A stretch of DNA of 64,000 bases from Elmis aenea (Eukaryota > Arthropoda > Insecta > Coleoptera > Elmidae): assembly GCA_947652605.1 (NCBI GenBank), contig OX393577.1, positions 63,326,108-63,390,107 on the forward strand, written 5' to 3'. Both the position numbers and the translations under genes were made by a program. Positions 1 through 10,468 of the stretch are shown piece after piece. How positions within the stretch are numbered: the stretch's first letter is position 1; each line of letters opens with the position of its first letter. The notes under the pieces are model-generated. The model saw only the letters and a program-made list of their open reading frames with translations, searched no databases and was not told the origin of the DNA.

Positions 1-1237
1 CCTGGAAGAAGATACAAAAGCGTTGGGAATAAATGACAATGTAATTACATGTGTATTTTAGCCAAAAAGTCGTTAATATCGTAGGTATTATGTGATCGTA
101 GAAAAAGTATGATACAAAACACGAGTTGTGAAGCAATTACGCACTCGTGGAAATAGGCACTCGCTTGTTATGTAATATACTATTAAAGTATAATTAAGAA
201 GTCATGATGTTCAATAAGACCTTCTAACCTGATAATATGTACATTTACCTGTTAATATGTTGATTTTAAGTTAATTTCATTATAATTTACCAAACTTTTT
301 GTGTTATTCGAGTTTTTGTTATCTCCCAAGATAATTTGAAAATTATCTTGAATCTGAATTTTACTGTATTTCCGAAAAGAGTTGATGGATTTTTATAAAA
401 ATATAGTTTTTTACAAAGTTATAAACCTTTTTAGTAATATGTATTATTATAAAAATTCAAAGTAGTTTTGCTAAAAAGATTCTTAAAATTTTAAAATTTC
501 GTTTTATTATTATTATTATTATTAAACCAAATATCTTTTGTTTAAATTATGCAAAATCGTTTGAATATTTAACCTTAAACAATCGTTTTAATTGTATTCC
601 AGTTTATATAAATAATTCAAATAATAATATGCGTTAAAACAAATGAATCGGTATGCAAATGTCTCATTTCCGGAAATAAAGCACCTCAGGAGACTCGATC
701 AACAACATGATAATTAAAAGAGTAAATATGCAGAGTGCACTGCATAATCGAGGCATTAATTTTTAAGTGCTTTGTAACATTATGTTAACCTCAATAAGTC
801 TATCGTGAATAATTAAATATTTCTCGCAATCATTGTTTTAAATATGTATGACAAATTTGTACAATATTTTGACGTACATATCGTCCTGTGAGCGATGAGT
901 GTGATTTGCATAACAGAGGGTTTTATTTTTTTATCGCACCTCTAATGCAAAATTTAATTCATTTAAACGTAAGTACTTTAAAAATGTATTCAAATTGAAA
1001 CAGGTAAATGATAACATAATTTTATACGAACTGTAAAATATTTTGAAAAACAAAGAAAAACTTTCCAAATACTAACGAACGATTCGTCAAGTGTTACACA
1101 AACTTACAAGAATTTTATGTTTTAACGAAAATAATTACATTTGAATATTAATTAATAAAATTATAGCCCCAGCAGCCATACTAATTAAATTAACAAAAAT
1201 TATGCTGAATTGATTATAATTTAAATCTTATTTGTCT
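1..1237. other. AT-rich stretch, no gene seen
   Basis: No convincing coding sequence, RNA gene or mobile-element terminus was recognised. It contains a short ATT microsatellite near 504-525. The rest is ordinary AT-rich sequence. Confidence 0.5.
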
Positions 1238-1406
1238 ATAGAGGAATAACATCAATGAGTGTATCAGGGAAAATTCTGCGCAGATTAAAAGAAAAAATAG
1301 AAAGCACACAAGAAGAATCCTAATATGGTTTCAGAAGACAGAAGACCCAGACCCAGACAATCGAAAAGAGTTTAACAAAAAACAAGCAAATACATTTATG
1401 TTTTCA
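1238..1406 (+). pseudogene. Non-LTR retrotransposon RT fragment (RT fingers)
   Basis: Conceptual translation gives YRGIT, then about 20 residues on a YGFRR block interrupted by a stop at about 1321, then KSLTKNKQIHLCF. These match, in order, the N-terminal RT-domain motifs of endonuclease-RT type non-LTR elements: the NYRGIT finger motif, the SGFRxGRS motif and the lead-in to the first catalytic Asp. The same three blocks with very similar wording (YRGIT, FRRGRS, KSLTKNKEIHLC) occur on the minus strand at 59202-59500, so both are probably copies of one family. The fragment is 5'- and 3'-truncated and non-functional. Confidence 0.6.
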
Positions 1407-1985
1407 TTAATATCTTCAGCAAACAATTTGCAATGACGTTAAATGTTTCAATTATGTAATCAAAAAGAATTGTTGACAACATCATTAAACAAAAATTAAA
1501 CAAGAAAAGCAAACACACTTTCTTATTAAACCTGAATTCAAGTATTAGAAACTTTCAAAGAATACCTCAAAATCTGTTGTTGAAGTTTATCTTATAAACC
1601 CCTCTTCAATAATCGACTTATGCTGATTCATATTTCTAATTATTAAGAAGTTTTAATTATAATCGTAAAGACAAGCACACAAATTGGAGAAATTTGAAAA
1701 GTTTTAAGTGGAAGCAGGTATTCGAATTAATATTTAAATCATGTTCTATATAAAAACAAACATTTATTTACTTTTACGTGTCTTAGGCGAAAATAGGCAG
1801 TTGATGAAGTCTTTCATAGTTATATTCATACCAACAAGGTGCATTTAAAATGTCTACCAAATAATAAACTCCTGAAATATAAGTTCTTTCTTTCAATACG
1901 AATTATATGAGAGATCCTTAAATTATGACAACGGTTTTTATCAAATTAAGAGAAAAAGTTCTTGCCGGATGGGATTTTTGAAAAT
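1407..1985. other. No gene seen
   Basis: AT-rich sequence between two RT fragments. No feature is supportable. Confidence 0.4.
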
Positions 1986-2228
1986 TTATATGTAATAGAA
2001 AAGTAAAAAATAATGGACCCATCCTTTTACTTTAATAGCTCTCAGGATGTCTATATCCTGATCGTATGATATGTCGCATCCTAGGTATCCAAAGTGGCTC
2101 ACCTGCTCCAGGCACTGATTTTCTATAATTATTTTCGATCTGATTCGATAATTTCCCTTAAAGACCATTATTTTTGTTTTCTTAAACGACATTTTAAAAC
2201 AGTAGTTCATTCCATTAAACTCATTTGT
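1986..2228 (-). pseudogene. Non-LTR retrotransposon RT fragment (palm end/thumb)
   Basis: The reading frame contains KKTKIMVFKG, then IIIENQCLEQVSHFGYLGCDIS. This is the segment just after the catalytic YADD box in endonuclease-RT type non-LTR retrotransposons: a KTK-x-M motif followed by a short beta hairpin and F-x-YLG. About 75 codons survive. The catalytic FADD box upstream and the C-terminal domain downstream are missing. It is a dead fragment. Confidence 0.7.
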
Positions 2229-3300
2229 AAAAATAAATCTTCTTTAAAACGAACTAAAAACCAAATTTATTGTTGATATTTTCTAGATACGAATTTCTAT
2301 AGAGCATTTACTTTTTAGGAAATAATTTGCAATCGACCTTTGTGTTGTATTTATAGTTGAAATGCCCGCTTTCAGCTGTAATACAATAGGGCATTAGCAA
2401 GCAACATATTGAAAACATTTCCATAAAATTGAAATTCCGCTAAACTTTGTTTGCGCCAGTTTAGTATACCATTTGTTTGAAATTGTATATTTCGTCTTGT
2501 AATTGGATGCAGAGCAGTTTTTATATAGCTGTAAATGTAGCTAACAGTTTTATGCAATGTTGCTCAATATGCATAAACACAATTTTTTGGTTAATATTGT
2601 ATTTGTTCCATTAAATATTTTTTTTAACGTTTACTTACAATGTTACAATACAATTAATTTCATGTTTTAAATCCAAATTGTGTGATTATTTTAAGGAAAG
2701 TTAAAAAATCTCTTAAATTTTTACGGACAAACTTATCTTACAGAATATATATATCTACTAGATTCGAGATTATCGTCTCTTCATCGCTATATTTTAATTG
2801 TATGAGCTACTTTTATAAAAGTAAAATTTTTGAGCTACTTTTATATGAAAAAGTAAATTTTTAATTCCAAACTAAAGCTTAAATTCTTACTAAAATGAAT
2901 TTAATCAACAAAAATAAGTGATATTTCATACATCACAATGTTGAAACGGCTCAATACATTTTGAATTTTGTCATAATATTATTGCAAAAATAATTACGTT
3001 CCTAAAATTGAATGCAATGGTGTTAAGTTGCTTTTGTGTAGAGATTTCCTTTTGGTAGAACTATTTCGCCTGCTTTATAATTTTAATAACTTAAGCCCGG
3101 TATCTTTCAGTAGTTGGAAAGTTCATTACATATAAATAAGGCAGATAATCTGCGAATTCAACTTTCTGTTCTCAGGACTAAGTCTTTGGCAAAGTTCCTA
3201 GCTTACTGGAGCGACTAATTTTGGTCGGGCGATTTTTCATTTGACTTATTCTTCATATTTGATGTAATCATTAAAGAATTTTAAGGATATAGACATAGAA
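2229..3300. other. No gene seen
   Basis: AT-rich sequence. Short frames at 2372-2557 and 2682-2864 show no recognisable motif and look like chance ORFs. Confidence 0.4.
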
Positions 3301-3625
3301 TACATGCTCAGAAATTAAACGAGAAATATCAGAAGCGGTGCTTAAACATCAATAATGAAAAAACAAAGTACCCCGTTTACTGGAGGTCATGCCGCCGATT
3401 TGCAACATAAAAACCAAATCATCAAGAGTACGAATGAGTATCTTGGTGTTAAGATAAATAGTGATGAAAACTGTAAAACTGAAATCACAAACAGAGTTTG
3501 ACAAGGACGAGCTGCCATAAGAAAATTAAGCTCCCTGCTATGGAACAAATGTGACAAAAACGACAAAAACCAAAATGTACAAATAAATAATAAATTTGGT
3601 AAGAATTACAGCAAATTGGCAATTC
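3301..3625 (+). pseudogene. Non-LTR RT remnant, 5' piece (split by the next element)
   Basis: Translating with frameshifts gives KTK, then EYxxLGVKINSDENCKTEI and a following NRV-x-QGRAAIRKLSSLLWN block. This is the thumb region of endonuclease-RT type elements (YLGV, then a helix that pairs with later strands). An in-frame stop lies near 3499. The fragment runs into the 8-bp sequence GAAGTAAC, where a hAT-like transposon is inserted. It appears to resume after the same 8 bp at 7186. Confidence 0.6.
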
Positions 3626-3689
3626 GAAGTAACCGAGGGGTAAACCGCTCTTGAAATTTGTACACTATACTTCCATTTTAATTAATACT

Positions 3690-3838
3690 TCCACTAACTT
3701 CCACTAACTTCCACTGTCTTCCACTAACTTCCGCTAACTTCCACTAACTTCTACTAACTTCCACTAACTTCCACTAACTTCCACTGACTTCCACTAACTT
3801 CCGTTAACTTCCACTAACTTCCGCTAACTTCTAATTAA
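3690..3838. repeat. 10-bp tandem array (CTTCCACTAA)n, left
   Basis: About 14 units of ACTTCCACTA, with substitutions such as GCTAA, GTTAA and TGTCT. They begin just inside the left terminal inverted repeat of the hAT-like element. The same unit recurs in the same orientation just inside the right end (6985-7145). Both arrays are bordered by a similar GTACAC(T/C)ATACTT block. Confidence 0.9.
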
Positions 3839-3840
3839 AT

Positions 3841-5340
3841 AAAACGAGTAAATAATAATAATAATAAAAATAATAATAGGCTTTATTTAGTTATAAAAGA
3901 AACTATTTATACATCAATCTTTACAACTAGTACTTCAAATTAAAATTGCAGTTTTACATGGGTCTTACAACCTTCTTTAAACGCATGCAGATTAACAGAA
4001 TATTTTAATTCGTTTGGTAATTGATTAAATAATTTTAGCCCTTTGAAATAGAGCGAGTTCTGTGTACTACTTTTTTTATATTTAGGCAGTCTAAAATGTT
4101 CTCTTTGTCTTGTTTCATAATCATGCTGTTCTTTGTTGTATATCAGATATTTACTCATATATCCTGGCATCATATTGTTTATACATTTATATATTAGAAC
4201 CAAAACGTTATACACTGTATTTTGCCATATATTAAGGAACCCCAACTTATTATGCATATATTCAATTTTAGTTAACTTAGAACACTGTAATATGATACGC
4301 AAAGCTCTGTTTTGCTGCTTTTGTAATTTTTTCAGATCCCCTCATTACTTAGAAATATTATGCTACTGCAATAATTAAAGTATGGTTCTATTATTGTATG
4401 ATAGACCAATATCCTAGCCTCAAAGTTTAATTTATTCGATATTCTCCCAAAATAACTAATTTTTGAACCAACTTTTTTTACAATATAATCTATGTTCTTT
4501 TTAAATTTTAGATGATTATCTATAATTACCCCTATGTATTTAAACTCTTCAACTATCTCTACTTTATTATTATCTATAAATACGTTAACATTTGACATAT
4601 TGCTGAATTGTGTACTACCTATTACCATGCATTTTGTTTTAGATACATTCAACTCCAGTTTATTAGCTTTAAACCAATCTGTTACTTCAATTAAATCTTC
4701 GTTTATGACATAACTTGTTGTTTGTAAATCTTCAACTGATACCGAAATTAACGTATCATCTGCAAATAAATGCATGTCACACGATTTAACTGTCTGCGTA
4801 ATGTCATTTATGTAAATATTGAATAAAACTGGACCTAAAACTGATCCTTGTGGTACACCTAACTCGTTAATAATTGCCTTTGATTCTACTTTTCCCACCC
4901 TGATTTTTTGAAATCTGTTTGATAAATAACTTTCAAACCATTTTAGTTCATTCCCTTGGATTCCGTACATTTGTAATTTTTGCAAAAGTCTTTTTCTACA
5001 GATGGTTTCAAATGCTCGTTTCAGATCGACAAAAACTGCCAAAATTATTTTATCGTTTTCAATTTCATCTCTCCAATTTGTTAAAACTAAATTCAATGTT
5101 GTTTCGCATGAATGCTTATGTCTAAATCCTGATTGAGAATCTGATATAGTTTTGTTACTGTTAAGAAATTCTACGAGTTGTTGTTTAACTATAATTTCTA
5201 ATATTTGTTCTATTTTAGGTAACATATTTATAGGTCTAAACTCACCGCATTTTTTAGTGTTAATAATTTTTGGAATAGGAATAACCGTATTAATTTTCCA
5301 AATCATTGTTAAAATCATTGATGCGAAGCGAAGAACCTAT
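3841..5340 (-). pseudogene. CR1/L2-like non-LTR retrotransposon, 5'-truncated
   Basis: Two abutting minus-strand frames (5318-4332, then 4302-3940) encode one RT that is broken by a frameshift near 4330. The first frame holds the finger motif FRPINMLP, then SQSGFRHKHSCETTL, AVFVDLKRAFETI (first catalytic Asp), GVPQGSVLGPVLFNIYIND and LFADDT (catalytic Asp pair). KTKCMVIG and F-KYIGV follow. The second frame supplies the C-terminal domain ending in FNQLPNELK. The 3' end at 3841-3880 carries a TAA/TTA microsatellite tail, as in CR1/L2/Daphne-type elements. The 5' part, including the endonuclease, is missing. It is inserted inside the hAT-like element. The catalytic residues are intact but the frame is broken. 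Confidence 0.8.
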
Positions 5341-5375
5341 GCACTACAATAAATATAAACAAATCACTATAATTT

Positions 5376-5590
5376 CTATTTGACTTGGCGAATAATTTTA
5401 ATATTATGGAAATTATTACAACAAAATGCGTATTTTTTTTCCAGGACTTTTAAAGTATGCTCATCAATTTCAACTTCTTCTTTTTTATCTACGACATTTT
5501 TGTTAAAAAGCATGAACCATGAATTGTTTTCTACACACATACCAAGATTTTTTGTTCCATCCAATGCATCCAAAGCGTCATTCAAAAAGT
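5376..5590 (-). pseudogene. Remnant of the hAT-like element's protein, downstream piece
   Basis: An open minus-strand stretch of about 69 codons reads NDALDALDGTKNLGMCVEN, then a WFMLFNK block and a charged segment, and ends at a stop. It begins exactly at the edge of the fold-back insertion at 5574-6584. It therefore probably continues the minus-strand frame at 6598-7000. I do not recognise its domain. Composition looks protein-like rather than random. Confidence 0.4.
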
Positions 5591-6584
5591 CAGCAACAAA
5601 TGGGAAACATTTTTATTATTGACTTCTCAAAAAAAAACTTAGTCATAGGATACTAGATTTTAACGTTTTTTGAAATATTCGCAAGAGTAAAGTGCCCTTA
5701 TTTTAAGAGATGCAAAAAAAATATATAAAAAAAGTTATTTAGAATCTCAAAAATAAGGCTAGATTTAAATTTTGACAGTCAAATTCCTGTTTATATTTTT
5801 TAAGAAATTTTAACATTCAAAATCTGTAGCAAACGGAAAAGTTTTTTATTATCGATTTCTCAGAAAATGTTATTCTCCATAAAAGTTGGTGCATGGCCTA
5901 AAACTAATTTTAAGAGAAAAAAAGTTTAATAAAATGTCATAGGACACTAGATTTTAGCAATTTTTGAGATATTCGCAAAAGTAAAGTGCTTAAAATTTCT
6001 TAATAAATGAAAATTGGAATTTGACCGTCAAAATTTAGATCTAGCCTTATTTTGATATTCTAAATAACTTTTTTTTAAAAAGTTTTTTGTATCTTTTAAA
6101 ATAAGAGCACTTTACTTTTGCGATTATTTCAAAAATCGTTAAAATCTACTGTTTTATGACTTTTTATTAAACTTTTTTCATCTTAAAATTAGTTTTAGAC
6201 CATGCACCAACTTTTACCAAGAATAACCTTTTCTAAGAAATCAATAATAAAAAAACTTTTCCATTTGTTGCAGACTTTTTGAATGTTAAAATTTCTTAAA
6301 ATCTAAAAAATTAAACTTAACCGTCAAAATTTAAATATAGCCTTATTTTGAGATTCTAATTAACTTTCTCCTGTATAATTTTTGTTGTATCTATTAAAAT
6401 GACACTTTACTCTTGCAAATATTTCAAAAATCTTTAAAATCTAGTGTTCTATGACTTTTTATCAACCTTTTTTCATCTTAAAATTAGTTTTGGACCATGC
6501 ACCAACTTTTATCATAAATAAAATTTTCTGAGATATCAATAATAAAAATTTTTCCCATTTGTTGCAGTCTTTTTGAATGACGCT
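5574..6584. mobile_element. Fold-back (long inverted repeat) element, copy 1
   Basis: The ends are near-perfect inverted repeats starting AGCGTCATTCAAAAAG, followed by GCAACAAATGGGAAA. The interior is built from ~290-bp modules that recur first directly and then inverted. Recurrent words are ATTCGCAAAAGTAAAGTG, GGTGCATGG and CACTAGATTTTA. It has no ORF. It interrupts a minus-strand coding remnant of the surrounding hAT-like element. A second copy sits at 29759-30537 and a diverged partial copy at 23620-23955. No unambiguous target duplication is visible. Confidence 0.85.
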
Positions 6585-6597
6585 GCATAAGGGTTTT

Positions 6598-7000
6598 TTT
6601 TTTCTACGGTCGTTTTAATAAGTTCATCCGTGATCTCACTCACCATACTTGTACTTATAAATTTAATTTTCTTTCCCTCCGTCAGCAGAAAATCCTAAAA
6701 CACTAATTACAAAGTCATTGGCTAATTGTTTTACAGTACTCCATCTAAAAATAATATCTTTAAAGTTAAATTTATTATTTGTTCCAAATGCGGCTAAGCA
6801 AAACGCAGGCGCTGTATCACAAAGTGGTTGTGCAATACGTTAACAAATTTGGACTTTTCACGAGTCAAAAAATAATCCTTTATATTAGTTGCAGAACATG
6901 CTTCATATGGATTCGTATTGGGTAGACAGTCACTTTTAATGGAGAGACGCATGCGTACATGCGACGACCTTAAATGAATTGCTCCAGTAACTTCCAAATA
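6598..7000 (-). pseudogene. Remnant of the hAT-like element's protein, upstream piece
   Basis: With one frame correction, the minus strand reads HLRSSHVRMRLSIKSDCLPN, then NPYEACSATNIKDYF, a FALAAFGTNNKF block, an RWSTVKQLAND block and VISVLGFSADGGK, ending near NPYAAS where the fold-back element begins. From memory, the order NPYEA, FALAxFGTxNKF, then GFSADG resembles uncharacterised transposon-associated proteins in insects and cnidarians. I cannot verify this. The first 40 residues of the apparent ORF (from 7087) are translated 10-bp satellite and not part of the gene. Confidence 0.45.
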
Positions 7001-7145
7001 CTTCCACTTACTTCCAAATACTTCCATTAACTTCCGAATACTTCCACTAACTTCCAAATACTTCCACTCACTTCCAAATACTTCCACTAACTTCCAATAC
7101 TTCCACTAACTTCCAGATACTTCCACTAACTTCCGCCAACTTCCA
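6985..7145. repeat. 10-bp tandem array (CTTCCAAATA/CTTCCACTAA)n, right
   Basis: About 16 units alternate between CTTCCAAATA and CTTCCACTAA, which gives a partial 20-bp higher-order period. It is the right-hand partner of the array at 3690-3838, in direct orientation, inside the same transposon. Confidence 0.9.
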
Positions 7146-7193
7146 CAGTTTTGTACACCATACTTACTCAGCGGTTTACCCCTCGGAAGTAAC

Positions 7194-7260
7194 CAATACA
7201 AGAAAAAATAAAAAATGTCAAAATCAAATATACCTTATGATCCTCCTGTGGCACATTTAA
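7194..7260 (+). pseudogene. Non-LTR RT remnant, 3' piece
   Basis: Directly after the second GAAGTAAC the frame continues the RT remnant of 3301-3625, reading roughly ...EVTNTRKNK across the junction. This is the polar segment that follows the thumb of endonuclease-RT elements. The join supports insertion of the hAT-like element into an existing RT copy. Only about 20 codons are recognisable. Confidence 0.4.
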
Positions 7261-7955
7261 TTATTTATTTAAGCTGTAGATACAGACCATCGATTGTAGA
7301 ATTTTCTTATTAAAAATAGAAATTGTGGCAACTTAAGGCATAATTTTAATAAGGTGTAAGTAATTGGGAATCATTTGTTTAGGTTCGAGTTTAAAGAAAT
7401 TTAAAAATTTTGTCCAATATTTCATTTTACTGACTTTTAAGCAAATTTAAGTCCATAAGTCCAAATATTCAACAAATCACCTAATGAAAACAAAGAATCA
7501 GCTTCAAACAGGAAAAAAGTTTAATAAAAGAAAATCCACGGCTTAAGGCGACTTTCATACTACACAACACAGTTGTCGGAAATTTGCAATATTCCTTGCG
7601 TTTTTCCAAAAAGGATTTTACATCCGAACATAATGTGGCTTATAATGAGTGCAGATATGCACTTTTAAAAACTTTTAGAGCTGAATAAACCGAATAACTG
7701 TTAAAAAGTGTAATAAATGGCCCGGAATGTAACCGAATGTGATCATTCCGGTACTTTTAATAACGCGAAACTGAGCTTTATCCATGCTGTGAGTCGTAAA
7801 AATAGTTTCATAAAGTCTTAAATTTTACAAACAAACATTAGCGCCGTCCTTACACGAACAAACTCACTGTGAGAAAATAACGAAAACGATGTCTACTAAG
7901 GATTAATACAGAAAATAAATAAACGAATGAGTTATATTCGGTGCATGGCTATTTT
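7261..7955. other. No gene seen
   Basis: AT-rich sequence without recognisable coding motifs or element ends. Confidence 0.4.
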
Positions 7956-7959
7956 TCTT

Positions 7960-8965
7960 CAATTACTTCTTTTCCTCGAGTACTACAGGGTAGCGTATTG
8001 GGTCCAGTTCTCTAGCTACTCTTCACTTGTGATCTCCCAGAACTAGAAAATAACACAATAACTACTTTTGCCATCCTAGCTGTCGGCATAAGCAACGAAG
8101 AAATAGCAAAGCTGCAAGCAGCCATCAGTAACTTTCAAAGCTGGTAAAAAGGTGGAGAATGAAACGTAAGGAAACCTAGTGAGTCCACATTGACTTGACC
8201 AACAAACGGATAGAACACTTCGGTAACCATGAACGGTCAGATAATACCATACGCCAATACAGCCAAATACCTTGGCTTAACACTTAACACTAAACTCCTT
8301 GGAATACTCTTGTTAGAAAGAAAACAGAGGAGTTGGGTATTAGATATCGAAAAATGTATTGGCTAAAAGGAAGAAACTCCGCTCTGTCAGTACATAATAA
8401 GCTTCTACTCTACAATCAGCTATTAAAACCAGTGTGGACCAGTGTGGGGTTTTATCAAAAAGCTACATTAAATAAGCAAAATTTTTCAAAACAAAGTGTT
8501 AAGGAACATCGTAGATGCACCTGGGTACATTACAGATGAAGATTACCATAAAGACCTTGGAGTGGAGTTTGTGTACAGCAAAATCCAGAATTTTTCGAGA
8601 AGTTACAAAGGATGACTACTGTAGCATGTGGACTTCGAGGCTATCCAGCTTCTCAATAACACGAACATAGAAAGAAGACTCAAGATGAAAAAAATCTTTG
8701 AGTTGGTGTAACCTGGCATTAATGGTGTAGGAGAAGATAATGGGTGGCTCTTAGATCTTAACACTTTTAGTATACTAGGAATAGAACTAAGTTATTTCTT
8801 AGTCTTAAGATTGGATCCATTGCCATCACCATTACTATTAAGAAGTTTGCCAAGAGCCACGAAGAAAGACTCCATCAACATGTAAATGTCGAGGCGATCC
8901 AGCGCCTGGACACTACAGGATTAGTAAGAAGACTTAAACGGGTTAAACCTTTTGAGTTAGTTTAA
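7960..8965 (+). pseudogene. Jockey-type retrotransposon RT remnant, 3' half
   Basis: Across several frames the plus strand encodes LQGSVLGPVL and TCDLPELEN, then TTFA running directly into ILAVGISNEEIAKLQAAISN. The next blocks are RNSALSVHNKLLLYNQLLKP, V-W, and a C-terminus KFAKSHEERLH, then RRLKRVKPFELV and a stop at about 8964. The C-terminal RRLKR-x-KPFELV matches the minus-strand copy at 61737-62935 (RRLKRIKPFELV), so the two are one family. The catalytic FADD box is missing, because the residues DDTA are deleted between FA and IL. It has multiple stops and frameshifts and is 5'-truncated. Confidence 0.75.
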
Positions 8966-9205
8966 GCAAAAGTTAAAAAGCAGAGACTGTGCGGTAGCGT
9001 GCACGTTAATAATTTGTGTACTTATATATTAGCAAACCAAGGACTACTATTGAGTAAACCTTAGTCTAAGTTCGAACATTTAACTGCTCATTGATCTCAA
9101 AGACCAGATTGCATTGTTATAAACTCTATCAGGGTTTAAATTAACAAAAAAAGACTTGATCGTTAATATTGTTTAAATTTTAAAAAACCTCGTCCTAATT
9201 ATATC
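8966..9205. other. Probable 3' UTR and flank of the Jockey-type copy
   Basis: No coding motif is visible. The sequence follows the FELV stop codon and lacks a clear poly-A tail. Confidence 0.3.
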
Positions 9206-9207
9206 CT

Positions 9208-9250
9208 CATGTACCTTTTGGTGTTGAGCTATGATTTTCTATATCTTGAT
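9208..9250. repeat. Shared retroelement 3'-end signature, copy 1
   Basis: TGTACCTTTTGGTGTTGAG followed by a TATGATTTTCTAT-like block matches 10111-10160 and 29323-29369. It is the most diverged of the three. In minus orientation these lie at the 3' side of an RT C-terminus, so they are probably 3' UTR pieces of one non-LTR family. Confidence 0.5.
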
Positions 9251-10104
9251 TATATTTTTCCTATTCTATTGAAAAGTAGGTTATGCCAATATTTCTTTTT
9301 GTTTTCATGTCGTAAGTATAATAAATAGAAAAATTAATAAGTCTGCTGATGATGAACAGACGAGTATTTGCCACCAATCTAAAATTTTTGGAAGTTTATT
9401 CGAAAAAAAAAAGATAAGTAGTTTTCAATTAAATTAATTTATTTTAAAAAATTATTATGGTTGTTTGTGTACGGAATTTAAAAAAAAAGAAGAAATGTTT
9501 GATGGTTATCAGTCCAAAGTTTATAAACAAAGTTATCGCGTAATAATGCACGATTCCATCTTAACAAAACGCTGCAACTCCAAAGTTGCCCTCTGTTATT
9601 AGCTAAATAATGATTTCCAGTCCTGAGAAATGTATACGTATCGTGATTGCACAAAATAACTCACCTTGGAAATATTAGTTCGTGTTTGATAATCATATCC
9701 AAAAAACTGTCGATAAAATTAGAGACTCGGTTATTACCTCAGGCTGAAATTGCCACCGCAACTTGAACATTACGAGTAGACGGTATTAAATGTTTAAATT
9801 TCGCTTTATCATGAAATGCCACTACCGTAAAATGGGGGAAGTTGACCATAGGGATAAGGTTGACCAAAAAAACTAAATGTATATAATTGTTGCTTCAACT
9901 ATTTTCCAGTAAGTTCTTTTTGTTGTTGTCAAATAAAATTTATACGTTTTGCTTAAAATGATTTTCTTATTTAATAGTTAAAAACATGTGCCTAAAGAAA
10001 TTACTCAATATTTGTCTAATATTCTGAGTCCAAGAGCAGGGTTATACCAGCCATTTATTTATTTATATAATTGTTTCAATTAAAAACCTTTTTCTTGTTA
10101 ATCG
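9251..10104. other. No gene seen
   Basis: AT-rich. A short phrase at about 9826-9870 contains two AGTTGACC/GGTTGACC copies around ATGGGGGAAG, which may be an eroded element end. Nothing else can be supported. Confidence 0.35.
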
Positions 10105-10275
10105 GATCATCTTGTAAGTAGCTTTCGGTGTCGAGGTATTTTTTTCTTATTCCTGATTATGCTTCTATTTGGCTAACTGTGGCACATCTATCCAGGTGAC
10201 TCCTTCTTCTTCTAGCGTCTGCCTCACTTCGTTTTTCTATATTGTTCTCGGTCTTCCTCAATTCTTTGTTCCTCA
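10105..10275 (-). pseudogene. Non-LTR RT C-terminal fragment and 3' signature
   Basis: The minus strand translates (with stops) to a GRPRT-x-W-like block, a KxEVRQTLEEEGVTW segment, then DVPQLAK. This is the basic Arg-Pro-Arg C-terminus of endonuclease-RT elements. The 3' side contains the shared signature CTTTCGGTGTCGAGGTA. Together with the RT palm fragment at 11380-11567 it brackets the mariner transposase, which suggests that the mariner sits within an older RT copy. Confidence 0.5.
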
Positions 10276-10468
10276 ATCTTCATTTTCTATGCCATTTTTT
10301 TGTATCTATTGTGTTTCGTGCGTTTTTTTTAGAATCAAAATTGCGCACTTTAAATTAAATTTTTTGGTAATTAGTTTTGTGCTATTCGACGGAGAATGCT
10401 TTTCTCTACAAGTTGGCGTTTTCTTTTGTTTCATATCATTTGTTTATTTTTATTATACAACTGTCAAA

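Larger units (their letters stand above)
3634..7185. mobile_element. hAT-like composite transposon with nested insertions
   Basis: The 16-bp terminal inverted repeats CGAGGGGTAAACCGCT and AGCGGTTTACCCCTCG are flanked by a perfect 8-bp target duplication GAAGTAAC (3626-3633 and 7186-7193). An 8-bp duplication is typical of hAT elements; P and Merlin elements also make about 8 bp. Just inside both ends lie direct arrays of a 10-bp unit. The element once carried a minus-strand gene, of which pieces remain at 6598-7000 and 5376-5590. A CR1-like retroelement (3841-5340) and a fold-back element (5574-6584) are nested inside. The superfamily is inferred from duplication length only, because no hAT catalytic motif is visible. 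Confidence 0.7.

Noticed and set aside
6794..7087. First 40 codons of a minus-strand ORF (EVFGSEWKYLEVSG-type repeats)
   Set aside because: They translate the 10-bp array; only the downstream part resembles a protein.
10169..10468. N-terminal extension of the mariner ORF
   Set aside because: The extra 100 codons are Phe/Ser/Val-rich with no similarity to mariner; the family N-terminus fits the Met at 10469.
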